DNA from: DASZHC01 sp035938215
GTDB taxonomy: Bacteria > Verrucomicrobiota > Verrucomicrobiia > Chthoniobacterales > JAFAMB01
NCBI GenBank assembly: GCA_035938215.1
Contig: DASZHC010000125.1
Location: forward strand, 1 to 21,152
Reading direction: 5' to 3'
DNA: 21,152 nt
Below the pieces are notes generated by a model that saw nothing but the letters and a program-made list of their open reading frames with translations, was not told the origin of the DNA and did no database searches. Shown in pieces: positions 7,840 to 14,058 of this stretch. Made by a program: the position numbers and the translations under genes. Each line of letters opens with the position of its first letter. Positions within the stretch are counted from its first letter, which is position 1.

Positions 7840-8685
7840 ATGCTCATTGGACTGTCTCGACTCGTTTTCGTCAACCTGGTTTTCGCAATGCCCCTGGCTG
7901 TCCTTTGGACGGCCGAAGCCCAGGACGAGGGGGATCTCTATCGTGATTCCCATTTTCGGGAAGAACAAGGGATCAACGAATACACGACTCCTTCGATCGA
8001 TAAACTCTTTCAAATGCTCGATTCGCTTAAACCAATACCAAATCGGGAGCTTGCACGCCCACCGCAGCCACTTCGTTTGGATAATCGAATCAGATACGCT
8101 CTGAGCTTTGGCGTGCTGATTGGTGACGGGTTTCTGGCCGTCGAAGCGGAGGATACAAAAGCGATTGAGCCTCTGGGCCGGGAGTTGCTGCGACGCGCCA
8201 AGGGACTTGGCGTTCAGCAGCGCGTCAACAGACACAGCAAAGAATTGCTCGAATTGGCAAAGCGATCCGATTGGAAAGCGCTTCGCAAAGAATTGATTGT
8301 CACCCAGAATGACGTCGAAAACGCGATGCTTGATCTTCGGGACGAAGAGATGGCGCATCTTCTAAGTCTTGGAGGATGGATTCGCGGTCTCGAAATCGCC
8401 GCGGCAAGCGTGGCTGCAGATTGGACTCCGGAACGCGTCGCCAAACTGCGGCAGATGGAGCTGCTCGACTATTTCTTGCAGCAGCTTGATACTTTGTCAC
8501 CGCCGCTCAAATCGTCACCTCTGATTTCGAGGATTACCGCTGCACTCAAGGACGTGCGTCAAAAGTTGACGGTTGATCTGCCGCTATCGAAAGAAGACGT
8601 TTCCAGTATGCGGGATACGGCGCGCGATCTGGTCGCACTGATTGACGAACAGAATCCTCCCTCCGGCACGAGCCCGCGGTATTGA
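7840..8685 (+). CDS. Exported protein of unknown function
   Basis: A 281-aa protein I do not recognise. It begins with a standard signal peptide: a short basic start, a hydrophobic stretch from about residue 8 to 24, and an AEA-QD cleavage site near residue 27. The mature part is predominantly helical, rich in Leu, Glu, Lys and Arg, with no cysteine and no obvious catalytic motif. A central segment (about 90-130) contains FGVLIGDGFLAVEAEDTKAI, followed by charged helices. It is divergently placed from the GT2 operon with about 130 bases between starts, so the two may share a regulatory region. Base composition and codon use look like the neighbouring housekeeping genes. Its reading frame is clean over its full length and no other frame competes. 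Confidence 0.75.
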   Translation: MLIGLSRLVFVNLVFAMPLAVLWTAEAQDEGDLYRDSHFREEQGINEYTTPSIDKLFQMLDSLKPIPNRELARPPQPLRLDNRIRYALSFGVLIGDGFLAVEAEDTKAIEPLGRELLRRAKGLGVQQRVNRHSKELLELAKRSDWKALRKELIVTQNDVENAMLDLRDEEMAHLLSLGGWIRGLEIAAASVAADWTPERVAKLRQMELLDYFLQQLDTLSPPLKSSPLISRITAALKDVRQKLTVDLPLSKEDVSSMRDTARDLVALIDEQNPPSGTSPRY

Positions 8686-8736
8686 TCGGTTTGGAGGGCT
8701 TCGCCGATTCTCGTTTGCCGTAGCGGTTTGCGGTTA

Positions 8737-8780
8737 GCTTGGAAATTTCACGAGGCAAAGCGCTCGCGAAATTTCCAGGC
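8737..8780. repeat. Long imperfect hairpin
   Basis: GCTTGGAAATTTC at 8737-8749 pairs with GAAATTTCCAGGC at 8768-8780 (13 bp with one G-U). Inside it CGAG pairs with CTCG, leaving an 8-base loop. There is no T-run after it on either strand, so it is not a standard terminator. It starts about 50 bases after the stop of the exported protein gene and could protect that mRNA's 3' end. Confidence 0.6.
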
Positions 8781-8945
8781 TCAGGAGTCGCTCAGCAAGC
8801 GGCTTGCGAGAAAAATGGAACCTAAAATCCAGACAGAACAGAGTGAATTCTTTCTTCATGGACTTGTGCCTATCTGTCGGTTTTGACGTAGTGCGGGACG
8901 ATTCTCAGTTCCATGGCCTGCCGCTTGTCCCGAGCAGGCAGGGCA

Positions 8946-8990
8946 GGTAGGGTCGCATCTCCGAGGCGACCGCGTTTTGCGATGTGTGGG
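8946..8990 (+). repeat. Truncated copy of a dispersed terminal-inverted-repeat element
   Basis: Bases 8946-8965 read GGTAGGGTCGCATCTCCGAG and are followed by a block that matches 15064-15102 with three substitutions over about 39 bases. Its first 20 bases also match the reverse complement of the right end of the copy at 15061-15141, apart from a swapped GC/CG. Only the left portion is present; after about 8990 the sequence becomes A+T-rich and unrelated. The GGTCGC...GCGACC arms can form a hairpin. Confidence 0.7.
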
Positions 8991-9045
8991 TTCGATACTT
9001 ATTACATTTTTATATTGTGTATTTTAGATTGCGGGTTAATTATAA

Positions 9046-9068
9046 AACATTATCTTAACATGTTATCT
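9046..9068. promoter_or_regulatory. Possible operator: direct repeat and palindrome before the HNH cassette
   Basis: AACATTATCT (9046-9055) is repeated as AACATGTTATCT (9057-9068), 11 bases apart or one helical turn, and TAACATGTTA (9056-9065) is a perfect palindrome. It lies 5-27 bases before the first ATG of the cassette in A+T-rich DNA. Position and spacing suit an autoregulatory site; no DNA-binding protein is encoded in the cassette. Confidence 0.3.
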
Positions 9069-9073
9069 AAGTA

Positions 9074-9478
9074 ATGGCTCAACGCGAAAAAACTTCCCCA
9101 CCCGGTTCGGAGATGATCAATGCCGTCAGCGAGATGCTCCGCAACCTTGAAGAAATCTCCACTGACCCGTCCATCATCGGAAGTTGCCCTGAACTTCCCG
9201 GTATTGTGCTCGACAAGGTACAAGCCACTCTGCGGGACCGGGACGGCGCTGAATACGCCGAGCTCAATCGCGACTTTAACCGCCTACGAGCAGAGTACCT
9301 TCAAGCTCTTGTCGCTCATCCCATAGGACGCGGACTTGCGCTGCTCGCGGTGGGATCAGAGGGTAGCAATGATGGAGATCGGACGTCCCCCGTCGTCGAT
9401 CAGCGAAGTGCGCCTCGTTCAAGACAAACCGACGCGCGGCCGCAAGGAATCGTACAATTGCCATCATATTGTGCCTAA
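9074..9478 (+). CDS. N-terminal part of, or small gene before, the HNH nuclease
   Basis: A 134-aa frame starting at an ATG after an A+T-rich promoter-like stretch. Residues 1 to about 95 look protein-like and helical (MINAVSEMLRNLEEIS, then YAELNRDFNRLRAEYLQALVAHP). The part after LAVGSEG (about 9360) is Arg/Ser/Pro/Asp-rich and looks like a wrong-frame translation. At the same place the next frame starts to look like protein. Two readings are possible. It may be a real short gene overlapping the nuclease gene by about 110 bases, or the N-terminal domain of a single protein of about 350 aa split by one indel near 9355-9368. I favour the second but cannot prove it. I recognise no domain. Confidence 0.5.
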   Translation: MAQREKTSPPGSEMINAVSEMLRNLEEISTDPSIIGSCPELPGIVLDKVQATLRDRDGAEYAELNRDFNRLRAEYLQALVAHPIGRGLALLAVGSEGSNDGDRTSPVVDQRSAPRSRQTDARPQGIVQLPSYCA

Positions 9479-10142
9479 GGGCGTCCGATCTGTCTCAGAT
9501 AAAATATGTGTGAATCATCCCACGAACTTCGTCGTCGCCAAGACAGCCCGCCGGGGACGCGACCAGTCGCAAAATCCGCACCATTTCTGGCATAGCCTAT
9601 TGCTTCATCCACAGACACATAACGCTCCCGATCAAGCGATACCCATTTACGTCGTACGCCCACTATTTCCATTCTATCCCCCTATTGCGCAAGGCTACCG
9701 AAGTGCGGAAGAACTCAGGAAGAAGCTCGCAACTCTCGGTGCTCCGCCGCTGCCAGAAATCTGGGAGAAGAGGATCTTGGAATTTTCAAAAGCATCGAAC
9801 CACCGTCCTTATGTTGTTCCGAAAGAGTTTCACGAGATAACGCGCATGTTTGGCGATCTCTTTAAGAAGGAAAACAAAGATGCCGTCATCAATCAGGAAC
9901 TTCGTGCGCGCCTTGCTGAAAAGGCTACGAAACTGGCTGCCGAGTTTTTGCCGGCCGGTGCGTATCTAGACGGGAAACAACTTCCGGCTAACCACAAACC
10001 CAAGAGAATTTTGCCGGTGATCGAGGCGACCAATGAACCCGCAACCACCGTCTCAAAACCGGCGCCATCAAAAAACCGCAAAAGGAAGGCGCAGCGCCAA
10101 AACGCAGCCGCCCAACCGAAATCATGCCAACAGGCTATTTAG
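9369..10142 (+). CDS. Putative HNH (His-Me finger) nuclease, toxin-like
   Basis: From the ATG at 9369 (AGAGGG five bases upstream) the protein is 257 aa. An HNH-like core lies near the N-terminus: CHHIVPKG, then HPTNFVV supplying the central Asn, then HHFWHSLLLHPQTHNAP supplying the closing His residues. This spacing resembles the HNH/AHH-type nuclease domains of polymorphic toxins. A helical middle follows, then a basic low-complexity tail (NRKRKAQRQ) suited to nucleic-acid binding. The next gene, starting 4 bases after the stop, is an SMI1/KNR4-YrhA-like protein, a common immunity family beside nuclease toxins, which supports the assignment. No secretion signal or trafficking domain is seen, so cell-to-cell delivery is not shown. 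The open frame extends upstream to a TTG at 9336 just after a stop; see the preceding entry for the possible frameshift. Confidence 0.6.
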   Translation: MMEIGRPPSSISEVRLVQDKPTRGRKESYNCHHIVPKGVRSVSDKICVNHPTNFVVAKTARRGRDQSQNPHHFWHSLLLHPQTHNAPDQAIPIYVVRPLFPFYPPIAQGYRSAEELRKKLATLGAPPLPEIWEKRILEFSKASNHRPYVVPKEFHEITRMFGDLFKKENKDAVINQELRARLAEKATKLAAEFLPAGAYLDGKQLPANHKPKRILPVIEATNEPATTVSKPAPSKNRKRKAQRQNAAAQPKSCQQAI

Positions 10143-10146
10143 AAAT

Positions 10147-10770
10147 ATGCCCCTAAATTCAGATTATCTGCAGGAACTAAGTGATCTCTTCGTTGCCGAC
10201 GTTAGAAAATCAGCATACTACGCAAACCTCTCGGAAAAGCAGCGGAGAGAATTTGAAGAGAAGGTTGAGGAAGAGGAGGTACAAGGCGCGCACCCTCTCC
10301 TTCCGGGCGCCGCCGAAGAAGAACTGCATAGGCTGTCGAAGGCTATTCAAAAAGAACTGGGCATAATGCTCCCGAATGGGGTCATCGAAATATTGCGTCA
10401 GGTTGATGGATTCGTGGAAAACGGCGTTTCGCTCTATGGAGTTGACCCCGAATTTCGTGAAGACCATTTTGACAGTGGTCCCGGCATCCTGGCTGAGAAC
10501 CAGGCGAATTGGTCAGGGTACGCGGAGACGGCTCAGAAATATTTGTTTATCGGTGATTCCGACCTCTGGTTTTTCGTGATCGAATTGAGCACTGGGCGGG
10601 CGCTGGCTCTGGACCGGTCGACGCTCATGAGGAAGCACTCTTTTAAGACCGAAGAGGAGATGGTCGACGATATGATGTGTCAGGCGCTGGGCTATCTGGA
10701 AGGCGATGAAGAAACGGATCTGAACCCAGGTTCTGCCAATCTTCCTAATAACCTCTTCTCGCGCAACTAG
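10147..10770 (+). CDS. YrhA / SMI1-KNR4-like protein, candidate immunity protein
   Basis: A 207-aa acidic protein. The stretch from about residue 58 to 175 has the pattern of the SMI1/KNR4 (SUKH) superfamily, YrhA type. The pattern runs LGIMLPNGVIEILRQVDGF with the typical 'poly-acidic, then LPxxxxxxLxxxNG' start, then GVSLYGVDP. It continues with YLFIGDSDLWFFVIEL, GRALALDRS and a closing F-x-EEM-x-D segment. SUKH proteins are frequent immunity partners of nuclease toxins (known for the family), so this is probably the antidote to the HNH protein encoded immediately upstream. The frame is open further up to an ATG at 10033 inside the nuclease gene, but that part is basic, low-complexity and overlaps; the ATG at 10147, 4 bases after the nuclease stop, is preferred. 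Confidence 0.7.
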   Translation: MPLNSDYLQELSDLFVADVRKSAYYANLSEKQRREFEEKVEEEEVQGAHPLLPGAAEEELHRLSKAIQKELGIMLPNGVIEILRQVDGFVENGVSLYGVDPEFREDHFDSGPGILAENQANWSGYAETAQKYLFIGDSDLWFFVIELSTGRALALDRSTLMRKHSFKTEEEMVDDMMCQALGYLEGDEETDLNPGSANLPNNLFSRN

Positions 10771-10783
10771 CTAGCGTTCACAA

Positions 10784-11320
10784 TTGCCTACGGCTCTGTT
10801 ACTTGTGCAAGGAAATTTAGATCGCTCATTGATTGTGGGCTCGTCTGGAGGGGAGTTGCTTGCAACTCACGACGTTCGATTTTTCGCTTCCTACGGCACC
10901 TTGCGCCGGCGCAGCCAATGGAGGCAGGGATATTTTGTCGGGACCTGCCTCAAGTTTTTTGGTTACGGCGTGCTCAGGGGACTTCGCCTGTCGCAACGCG
11001 GATATCCCGCCGTTCTCGAACAACCGGGTTTTGTGCGTGTAGAGATTTTTCGCGTCCTGCATGAATCGGTCTGGCCCATTTTGGACCGATATGAGGGTTA
11101 CGATCCGGAAATTGGCAAAAATTCGCTCTTTATCCGGAAAGCTGTGGCCCTTGTGCGCCCCCAAATCTATGCCTGGGTCTATTTTCTGGGGCAGAATATG
11201 CCGCGCGGACAACTGATTGAAATCGCTTCAAAGAATTTGGAATCGCGCTCAGGTCGGTGTTTCTTACAGAGGATAAAACGAGATTATGGAAACCCCCTTT
11301 GCGATTGCCACGACGGTTGA
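10784..11320 (+). CDS. Gamma-glutamylcyclotransferase-like (AIG2 family) protein
   Basis: The conserved part starts around residue 33 with FASYGTLRRRSQW, the family's glycine-containing YGTLR loop. It goes on through LRLSQRGYPAVLEQPG and RVEIFRVLHESVWPILDRYEGYDP, where the LDxxEGY block carries the catalytic-type glutamate, to IYAWVYFL. Family members cyclise gamma-glutamyl groups on small molecules or remove gamma-glutamyl-amine modifications; the substrate here is unknown. The frame has no ATG in its first 170 codons, so a TTG or GTG start must be used. Candidates are the TTGs at 10784, 10829 and 10856, the last right behind GGAGGGGAG; the true start is uncertain. It follows the immunity-like gene by 13 bases and overlaps the next gene by 35. 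Confidence 0.65.
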   Translation: MPTALLLVQGNLDRSLIVGSSGGELLATHDVRFFASYGTLRRRSQWRQGYFVGTCLKFFGYGVLRGLRLSQRGYPAVLEQPGFVRVEIFRVLHESVWPILDRYEGYDPEIGKNSLFIRKAVALVRPQIYAWVYFLGQNMPRGQLIEIASKNLESRSGRCFLQRIKRDYGNPLCDCHDG

Positions 11321-11537
11321 AAAAGAGTCGGGAAACAATTACCGGATTGATATAGAGATCATTGTTCCAGAGACTTTGGAAAAGTTCAGGCTTGATTTGA
11401 ACGATTTAGGAGATCAGCCATGCCAAATTGGCGGCTTCCCCCCCTCGGGAGAATGGGGAAATGTGGTAGTAAAAACAAGAGGCCTGCCACGGCTGAAACC
11501 GGGAGATAAAGTTCCTGTAATATTGCAAGAACCATAA
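11286..11537 (+). CDS. Small protein of unknown function, last gene of the cassette
   Basis: An 83-aa protein starting at an ATG preceded by AGAGGA (11 bases away), inside the end of the AIG2-like gene. It reads as a compact beta-rich domain, with alternating hydrophobic residues in NYRIDIEIIVPETLEKFRLDL and a closing WGNVVVKTRGLPRLKPGDKVPVIL. I do not recognise the family. The overlap with the upstream gene suggests translational coupling, so it may be an accessory subunit or a tail of the AIG2 protein displaced by a frame change. About 80 bases separate it from the convergent kinase gene; no terminator is evident in that gap. Confidence 0.55.
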   Translation: METPFAIATTVEKESGNNYRIDIEIIVPETLEKFRLDLNDLGDQPCQIGGFPPSGEWGNVVVKTRGLPRLKPGDKVPVILQEP

Positions 11538-11616
11538 CGACCTCTAGTCCTCGCGAAAGCAAGATCAACGGAGTCGCGCACAGTTGTCAGGGAGGATTTC
11601 TTCGAGGCGCCCAGGG

Positions 11617-12324
11617 TCAGGACTGACCTGCAACCGGAGGACCGGCCGGGGGAGCAGAAGCCGGCGTCGTGATGTTTGGCTGTTCCCACAAACGAAAGCC
11701 TCCGCGGAATGCGGCGGCGTTTGTGCCTGCGCGACAGCCTTGCGGCAATTCTTTCAGCTCCTTAACGTTCCCTCCACCCAGTACGACATACTCCGGTTCA
11801 AGGGCAGCGATCAGACGCGAGACCGCGTCCATCACGCAAGCGCGCCATTTCTTTCTGCCCAGGCGCTTCAAACCTCGAAGACCGACGTAGTCTTCAAACG
11901 TCCCTTTCCTGTAAGGAAGGTGCGCAAGCTCCGTTGGTTGAACTATACCCTCCAAAACTAAGGCGGAGCCCAAACCTGTCCCAAGTCCGAGGAAAAGCAT
12001 CCTGCCGCCTTCATAACTGCCCAGGGCCTGCATTGCCGCGTCATTGATAAGTCTTACGGGACATCCGAACTCCGCCTCGAAATCGAATCCGAGCCATCCA
12101 GCACCAAGGTTGTGAGGTTCCGAGGCGATCCTGCCTCGAATTACGGGACCCGGATATCCTACGGTGACACACTCAAATTGCCATTCACCTGCAAGCTGCT
12201 TAACCCCGGACACCATTCTAGCGGGAGTGAGGTTTGGCCCGGAAACGAATTTTCGCGGAGCATCTTTACCGGTAGCGAGGATCTTTACGTGCGTCCCTCC
12301 AACGTCAACTACGAGGACGTTCAT
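11617..12324 (-). CDS. ppgK: ROK-family sugar kinase, polyphosphate-glucokinase-like
   Basis: From the ATG at 12324 (AGAAGGG upstream) the protein is 235 aa, the normal size for the short polyphosphate glucokinase branch of ROK kinases. Visible blocks: DVGGTHVK at the start (phosphate 1), GYPGPV, NDAAMQALG with the catalytic aspartate, FLGLGTGLGSALV (phosphate 2), ELAHLPY and FEDYVGLRGLKRLGRKKW, and LEPEYVVLGGGN (adenosine/phosphate site). The ROK zinc motif CxCGxxGC is absent, as in that branch. It should phosphorylate glucose in the cytoplasm using polyphosphate, ATP or both. The last 30 residues (about 205-235) are Pro/Ala-rich and probably disordered. The frame runs open further to 12498, but the family homology starts at 12324. 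It sits on the opposite strand to the tRNA gene; the gene symbol is by family resemblance only. Confidence 0.85.
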   Translation of the reverse strand: MNVLVVDVGGTHVKILATGKDAPRKFVSGPNLTPARMVSGVKQLAGEWQFECVTVGYPGPVIRGRIASEPHNLGAGWLGFDFEAEFGCPVRLINDAAMQALGSYEGGRMLFLGLGTGLGSALVLEGIVQPTELAHLPYRKGTFEDYVGLRGLKRLGRKKWRACVMDAVSRLIAALEPEYVVLGGGNVKELKELPQGCRAGTNAAAFRGGFRLWEQPNITTPASAPPAGPPVAGQS

Positions 12325-12500
12325 CGCTTCCCTTCTTTGGGTCATAGAAAAAGGCTGGCATAAGGTGCTGGATCCATCCATTAGCGACTCCATTTTCCGA
12401 TTGGAAGCGAAATCTATCGAAGCCTGAGGAAGCCACTCTCTCCCTAGGCAATGGGCATCGTTGACGGATTTGCGAATACGCTTTAGCGTCCCAGTCACTC

Positions 12501-12574
12501 GCGTCCGTAGCTCAATTGGATAGAGCGTCGGCCTCCGGAGCCGAAGGTTGTGGGTTCGAGCCCCGCCGGACGCA
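12501..12574 (+). tRNA. tRNA-Arg, anticodon CCG
   Basis: A complete cloverleaf: acceptor GCGTCCG/CGGACGC, D-stem GCTC/GAGC, anticodon stem TCGGC/GCCGA around the loop CTCCGGA giving anticodon CCG, a 5-base variable region, and T-stem GTGGG/CCCGC with loop TTCGAGC, then discriminator A. The CCA is not encoded. It decodes CGG (Arg). The 3' 36 bases are the target of a duplication at 13901-13936, marking it as an integration site. Confidence 0.97.
12539..12574 (+). repeat. attachment-site repeat, copy within the tRNA-Arg 3' end
   Basis: These 36 bases, from the 3' side of the anticodon loop to the discriminator base, recur at 13901-13936 with one change. A tRNA 3' end duplicated in direct orientation is the usual footprint of a tyrosine-recombinase integration. 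Confidence 0.75.
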
Positions 12575-13159
12575 GAGCAGATTCGCTTCGCTCGATTCCT
12601 GGACGAACCTTACCCCGGCGGTTTTAATCTGGCGGCAGGGAGACTTGGTCGGGGCTGTGATCGCGCTGCTTTGGCCCGCTGCGGTTCTTGTTATTGCACG
12701 GCTGTTGATCATTTGGGGGCGCATGGCCTCCGTGTCCAAGGCAAAAACGTTCTTCAAGCTAAATTCGTTAGCCCGGCGACACGGATATGGTATCACGCTC
12801 GGCTCCCTCCTGCTTCTTCGCAGCGATCGCGTTTGGTGTCGGATGTTGGACCGCCGCGTCCGCGATAAAGAAAGCCGGACGCTCGCCCGGTGCCGCGCTT
12901 CATAGCTCATTCTCAGATCCAACCGTTAACCTTCCGGCGATCTGTCGTGTGCAGAGGTCCTCCTCTCTGCGTCTCTGAGATAAGATTCCGGCGTCTGAGC
13001 GCCCGTTGAGCGACAAAGAGTAGGGGGCGGCCAGGCAATCAAGGGTTTTCTTGCGCAAATAACCCTAAAGTAGTACATGAATCGACCGTAATCGGACGTA
13101 ATAACCAGATCTACTCTATGCAGTATTGCGATTATATTTACTAGAATAGCAGATCGTTT
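12575..13159. other. Left part of the tRNA-bounded element, only a broken ORF visible
   Basis: About 585 bases with no intact gene. The stretch 12627-12905 has a possible membrane-protein remnant (separate entry). Beyond it are a weak hairpin, AGGGTT pairing with AACCCT at about 13043-13068 around a TTGCGCAA palindrome, and A+T-rich DNA leading to the small gene at 13160. The minus-strand frame 12512-12922 is the well-known false ORF that arises opposite a tRNA gene. Confidence 0.5.
12627..12903 (+). pseudogene. Possible remnant of a small membrane protein
   Basis: One frame gives a clear transmembrane-like helix, LVGAVIALLWPAAVLVIARL, followed by a basic segment with KTFFKLNSLARRHGYGITLG. 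Near 12800 a second hydrophobic stretch with a basic end, AAIAFGVGCWTAASAIKKAG, appears in another frame. Joined by one indel they would make a two-helix membrane protein of about 90-100 aa. There is no clear start codon with a ribosome site, and I recognise no family. This is only a reading of hydrophobicity. Confidence 0.3.
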
Positions 13160-13456
13160 ATGAGAATACACGAATGCGATTACGATTACCTTAGGGCTGA
13201 AGGCTGGGAGATCGGCTCTTATTGGTCCCACTCCGGGGCCTGTGGACACTACATTCGGCATGCGGATCATTTCAGTGGAGATTGGATAAAAGTCAGCCAC
13301 ACTCCTTGCCAAGAGGATTCACTTCTCGATGAAAAAGGAGACTGGATTAGCCCCCTTGGCTTCGAGAATAGCGCTACTGATGCGCTGTTAGGAAGAATTC
13401 TGGAAGATTTTGCGGGCGAATTACTGCCTGCGGCGCGACTCACTCGTTCGCCTTAA
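13160..13456 (+). CDS. Small protein of unknown function inside the tRNA-bounded element
   Basis: A 98-aa protein starting at ATG 13160 after A+T-rich DNA. It is rich in His, Asp, Trp and Tyr (ECDYDYLRAEGWEIGSYW, CGHYIRHADHFSGDW) and contains three Cys and several His that could bind a metal, though no known motif is evident. The frame is open throughout and the composition is protein-like. The next gene begins 21 bases downstream with a good ribosome site, so the two look like one cargo operon of the element. No signal peptide or membrane segment is seen. I do not recognise the family. Confidence 0.5.
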   Translation: MRIHECDYDYLRAEGWEIGSYWSHSGACGHYIRHADHFSGDWIKVSHTPCQEDSLLDEKGDWISPLGFENSATDALLGRILEDFAGELLPAARLTRSP

Positions 13457-13477
13457 ATCCGCTAGGAAGATTGGCCC

Positions 13478-13779
13478 ATGACCACCAGCGATTCAATAAG
13501 TCCGCTTGATCCGGGGAAACTGATCAGATTGATCCTGTCGTTGCCGAGGCGCTGACGCCTTATCAAGTCGAGTGGCTTTCCAGGCAGTGCGAGGATCTTA
13601 GGCTTAAAAGACTCCAGATACTCCGCCAGACGCTTTTTGAGTGGATCAATGAACACCCGAATTATCGATTTTCTGCCAACAATTTTGGGTATGTGATGCG
13701 CGTTGCACTGGAAAATTATATGAAACGGCATGAGGGCGAATTCGTGGCTGTCAGGTCGCGCATTGTGAACCGTCTCTGA
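13478..13779 (+). pseudogene. Frameshifted small helical protein, cargo of the tRNA-bounded element
   Basis: The ATG at 13478 is preceded by AGGAAG at a spacing of 8 bases, one of the best ribosome sites in the window. The first frame reads MTTSDSISPLDPGK and stops soon after. A one-base shift at the GGGG run (13513-13516) gives ETDQIDPVVAEALTPYQVEW and then an uninterrupted, clearly protein-like frame to the TGA at 13777-13779. Joined, the product is about 100 aa, helical and charged, including RLQILRQTLFEWINEHPNYR and VMRVALENYMKRHEGEF. Adding one G repairs it, so it is either a fresh pseudogene or a homopolymer error; the context does not form a standard -1 slippery heptamer. Family not recognised. 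Confidence 0.5.
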
Positions 13780-13900
13780 AACAGCCGGATTGGCGAACGC
13801 AGGGTTGACTGTAGCAAGCTGTCACAAAATAATCTCAAGCGTTGCCTCTCTCTCTCTCGGAGAGTTCTACATTATTCACCTTAATTTGTCGATTTCCGAC

Positions 13901-13936
13901 AGCCGAAGGTTGTGGGTTCAAGCCCCGCCGGACGCA
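13901..13936 (+). repeat. attachment-site repeat, distal copy of the tRNA-Arg 3' end
   Basis: It matches bases 12539-12574 at 35 of 36 positions. The single difference (G to A in the T-loop) keeps a functional T-loop sequence. It bears no tRNA 5' half and is therefore not a gene. Weaker similarity continues a few bases to the left, towards the anticodon loop. Confidence 0.8.
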
Positions 13937-14058
13937 ACTGTTCCCGTGATCGGAGCATTATCATCATCAGTCAGAATAACCTCACTTCCGACCCCGGCGA
14001 AAACTACAGGCGGTTAATTAAAATATCTTTGCTTCGTATAGCCAGATACTGGCCGTCC

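Larger units (their letters stand above)
8686..9073. other. Repeat-rich intergenic region before the HNH cassette
   Basis: No gene is convincing in these 388 bases. In order it holds: the long hairpin at 8737-8780; an inverted GCCTGC/GCAGGC pair at 8916-8921 and 8934-8939; the left end of a dispersed element at 8946-8990; and a very A+T-rich stretch (8991-9073) with repeats that probably includes the promoter of the following cassette. The sharp change from G+C-rich repeats to A+T-rich DNA marks the edge of the cassette. Confidence 0.6.

Noticed and set aside
12516..12905. Plus-strand ORF starting inside the tRNA
   Set aside because: Its start lies within tRNA sequence; only the later hydrophobic part may be a remnant and is listed separately.
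12512..12922. Minus-strand ORF ending in RRGSNPQPSAPEADALSN
   Set aside because: This ending is the well-known false translation opposite a tRNA gene; the tRNA-Arg is on the other strand.
13513..13519. Programmed -1 frameshift site in the small element gene
   Set aside because: GGGGAAA in this frame is not a standard X_XXY_YYZ heptamer because the A-site tRNA could not re-pair well; an indel is simpler.
13462..13731. Minus-strand ORF of 89 aa
   Set aside because: Antisense to the frameshifted small gene at 13478-13779, which has a good ribosome site and a more protein-like composition.
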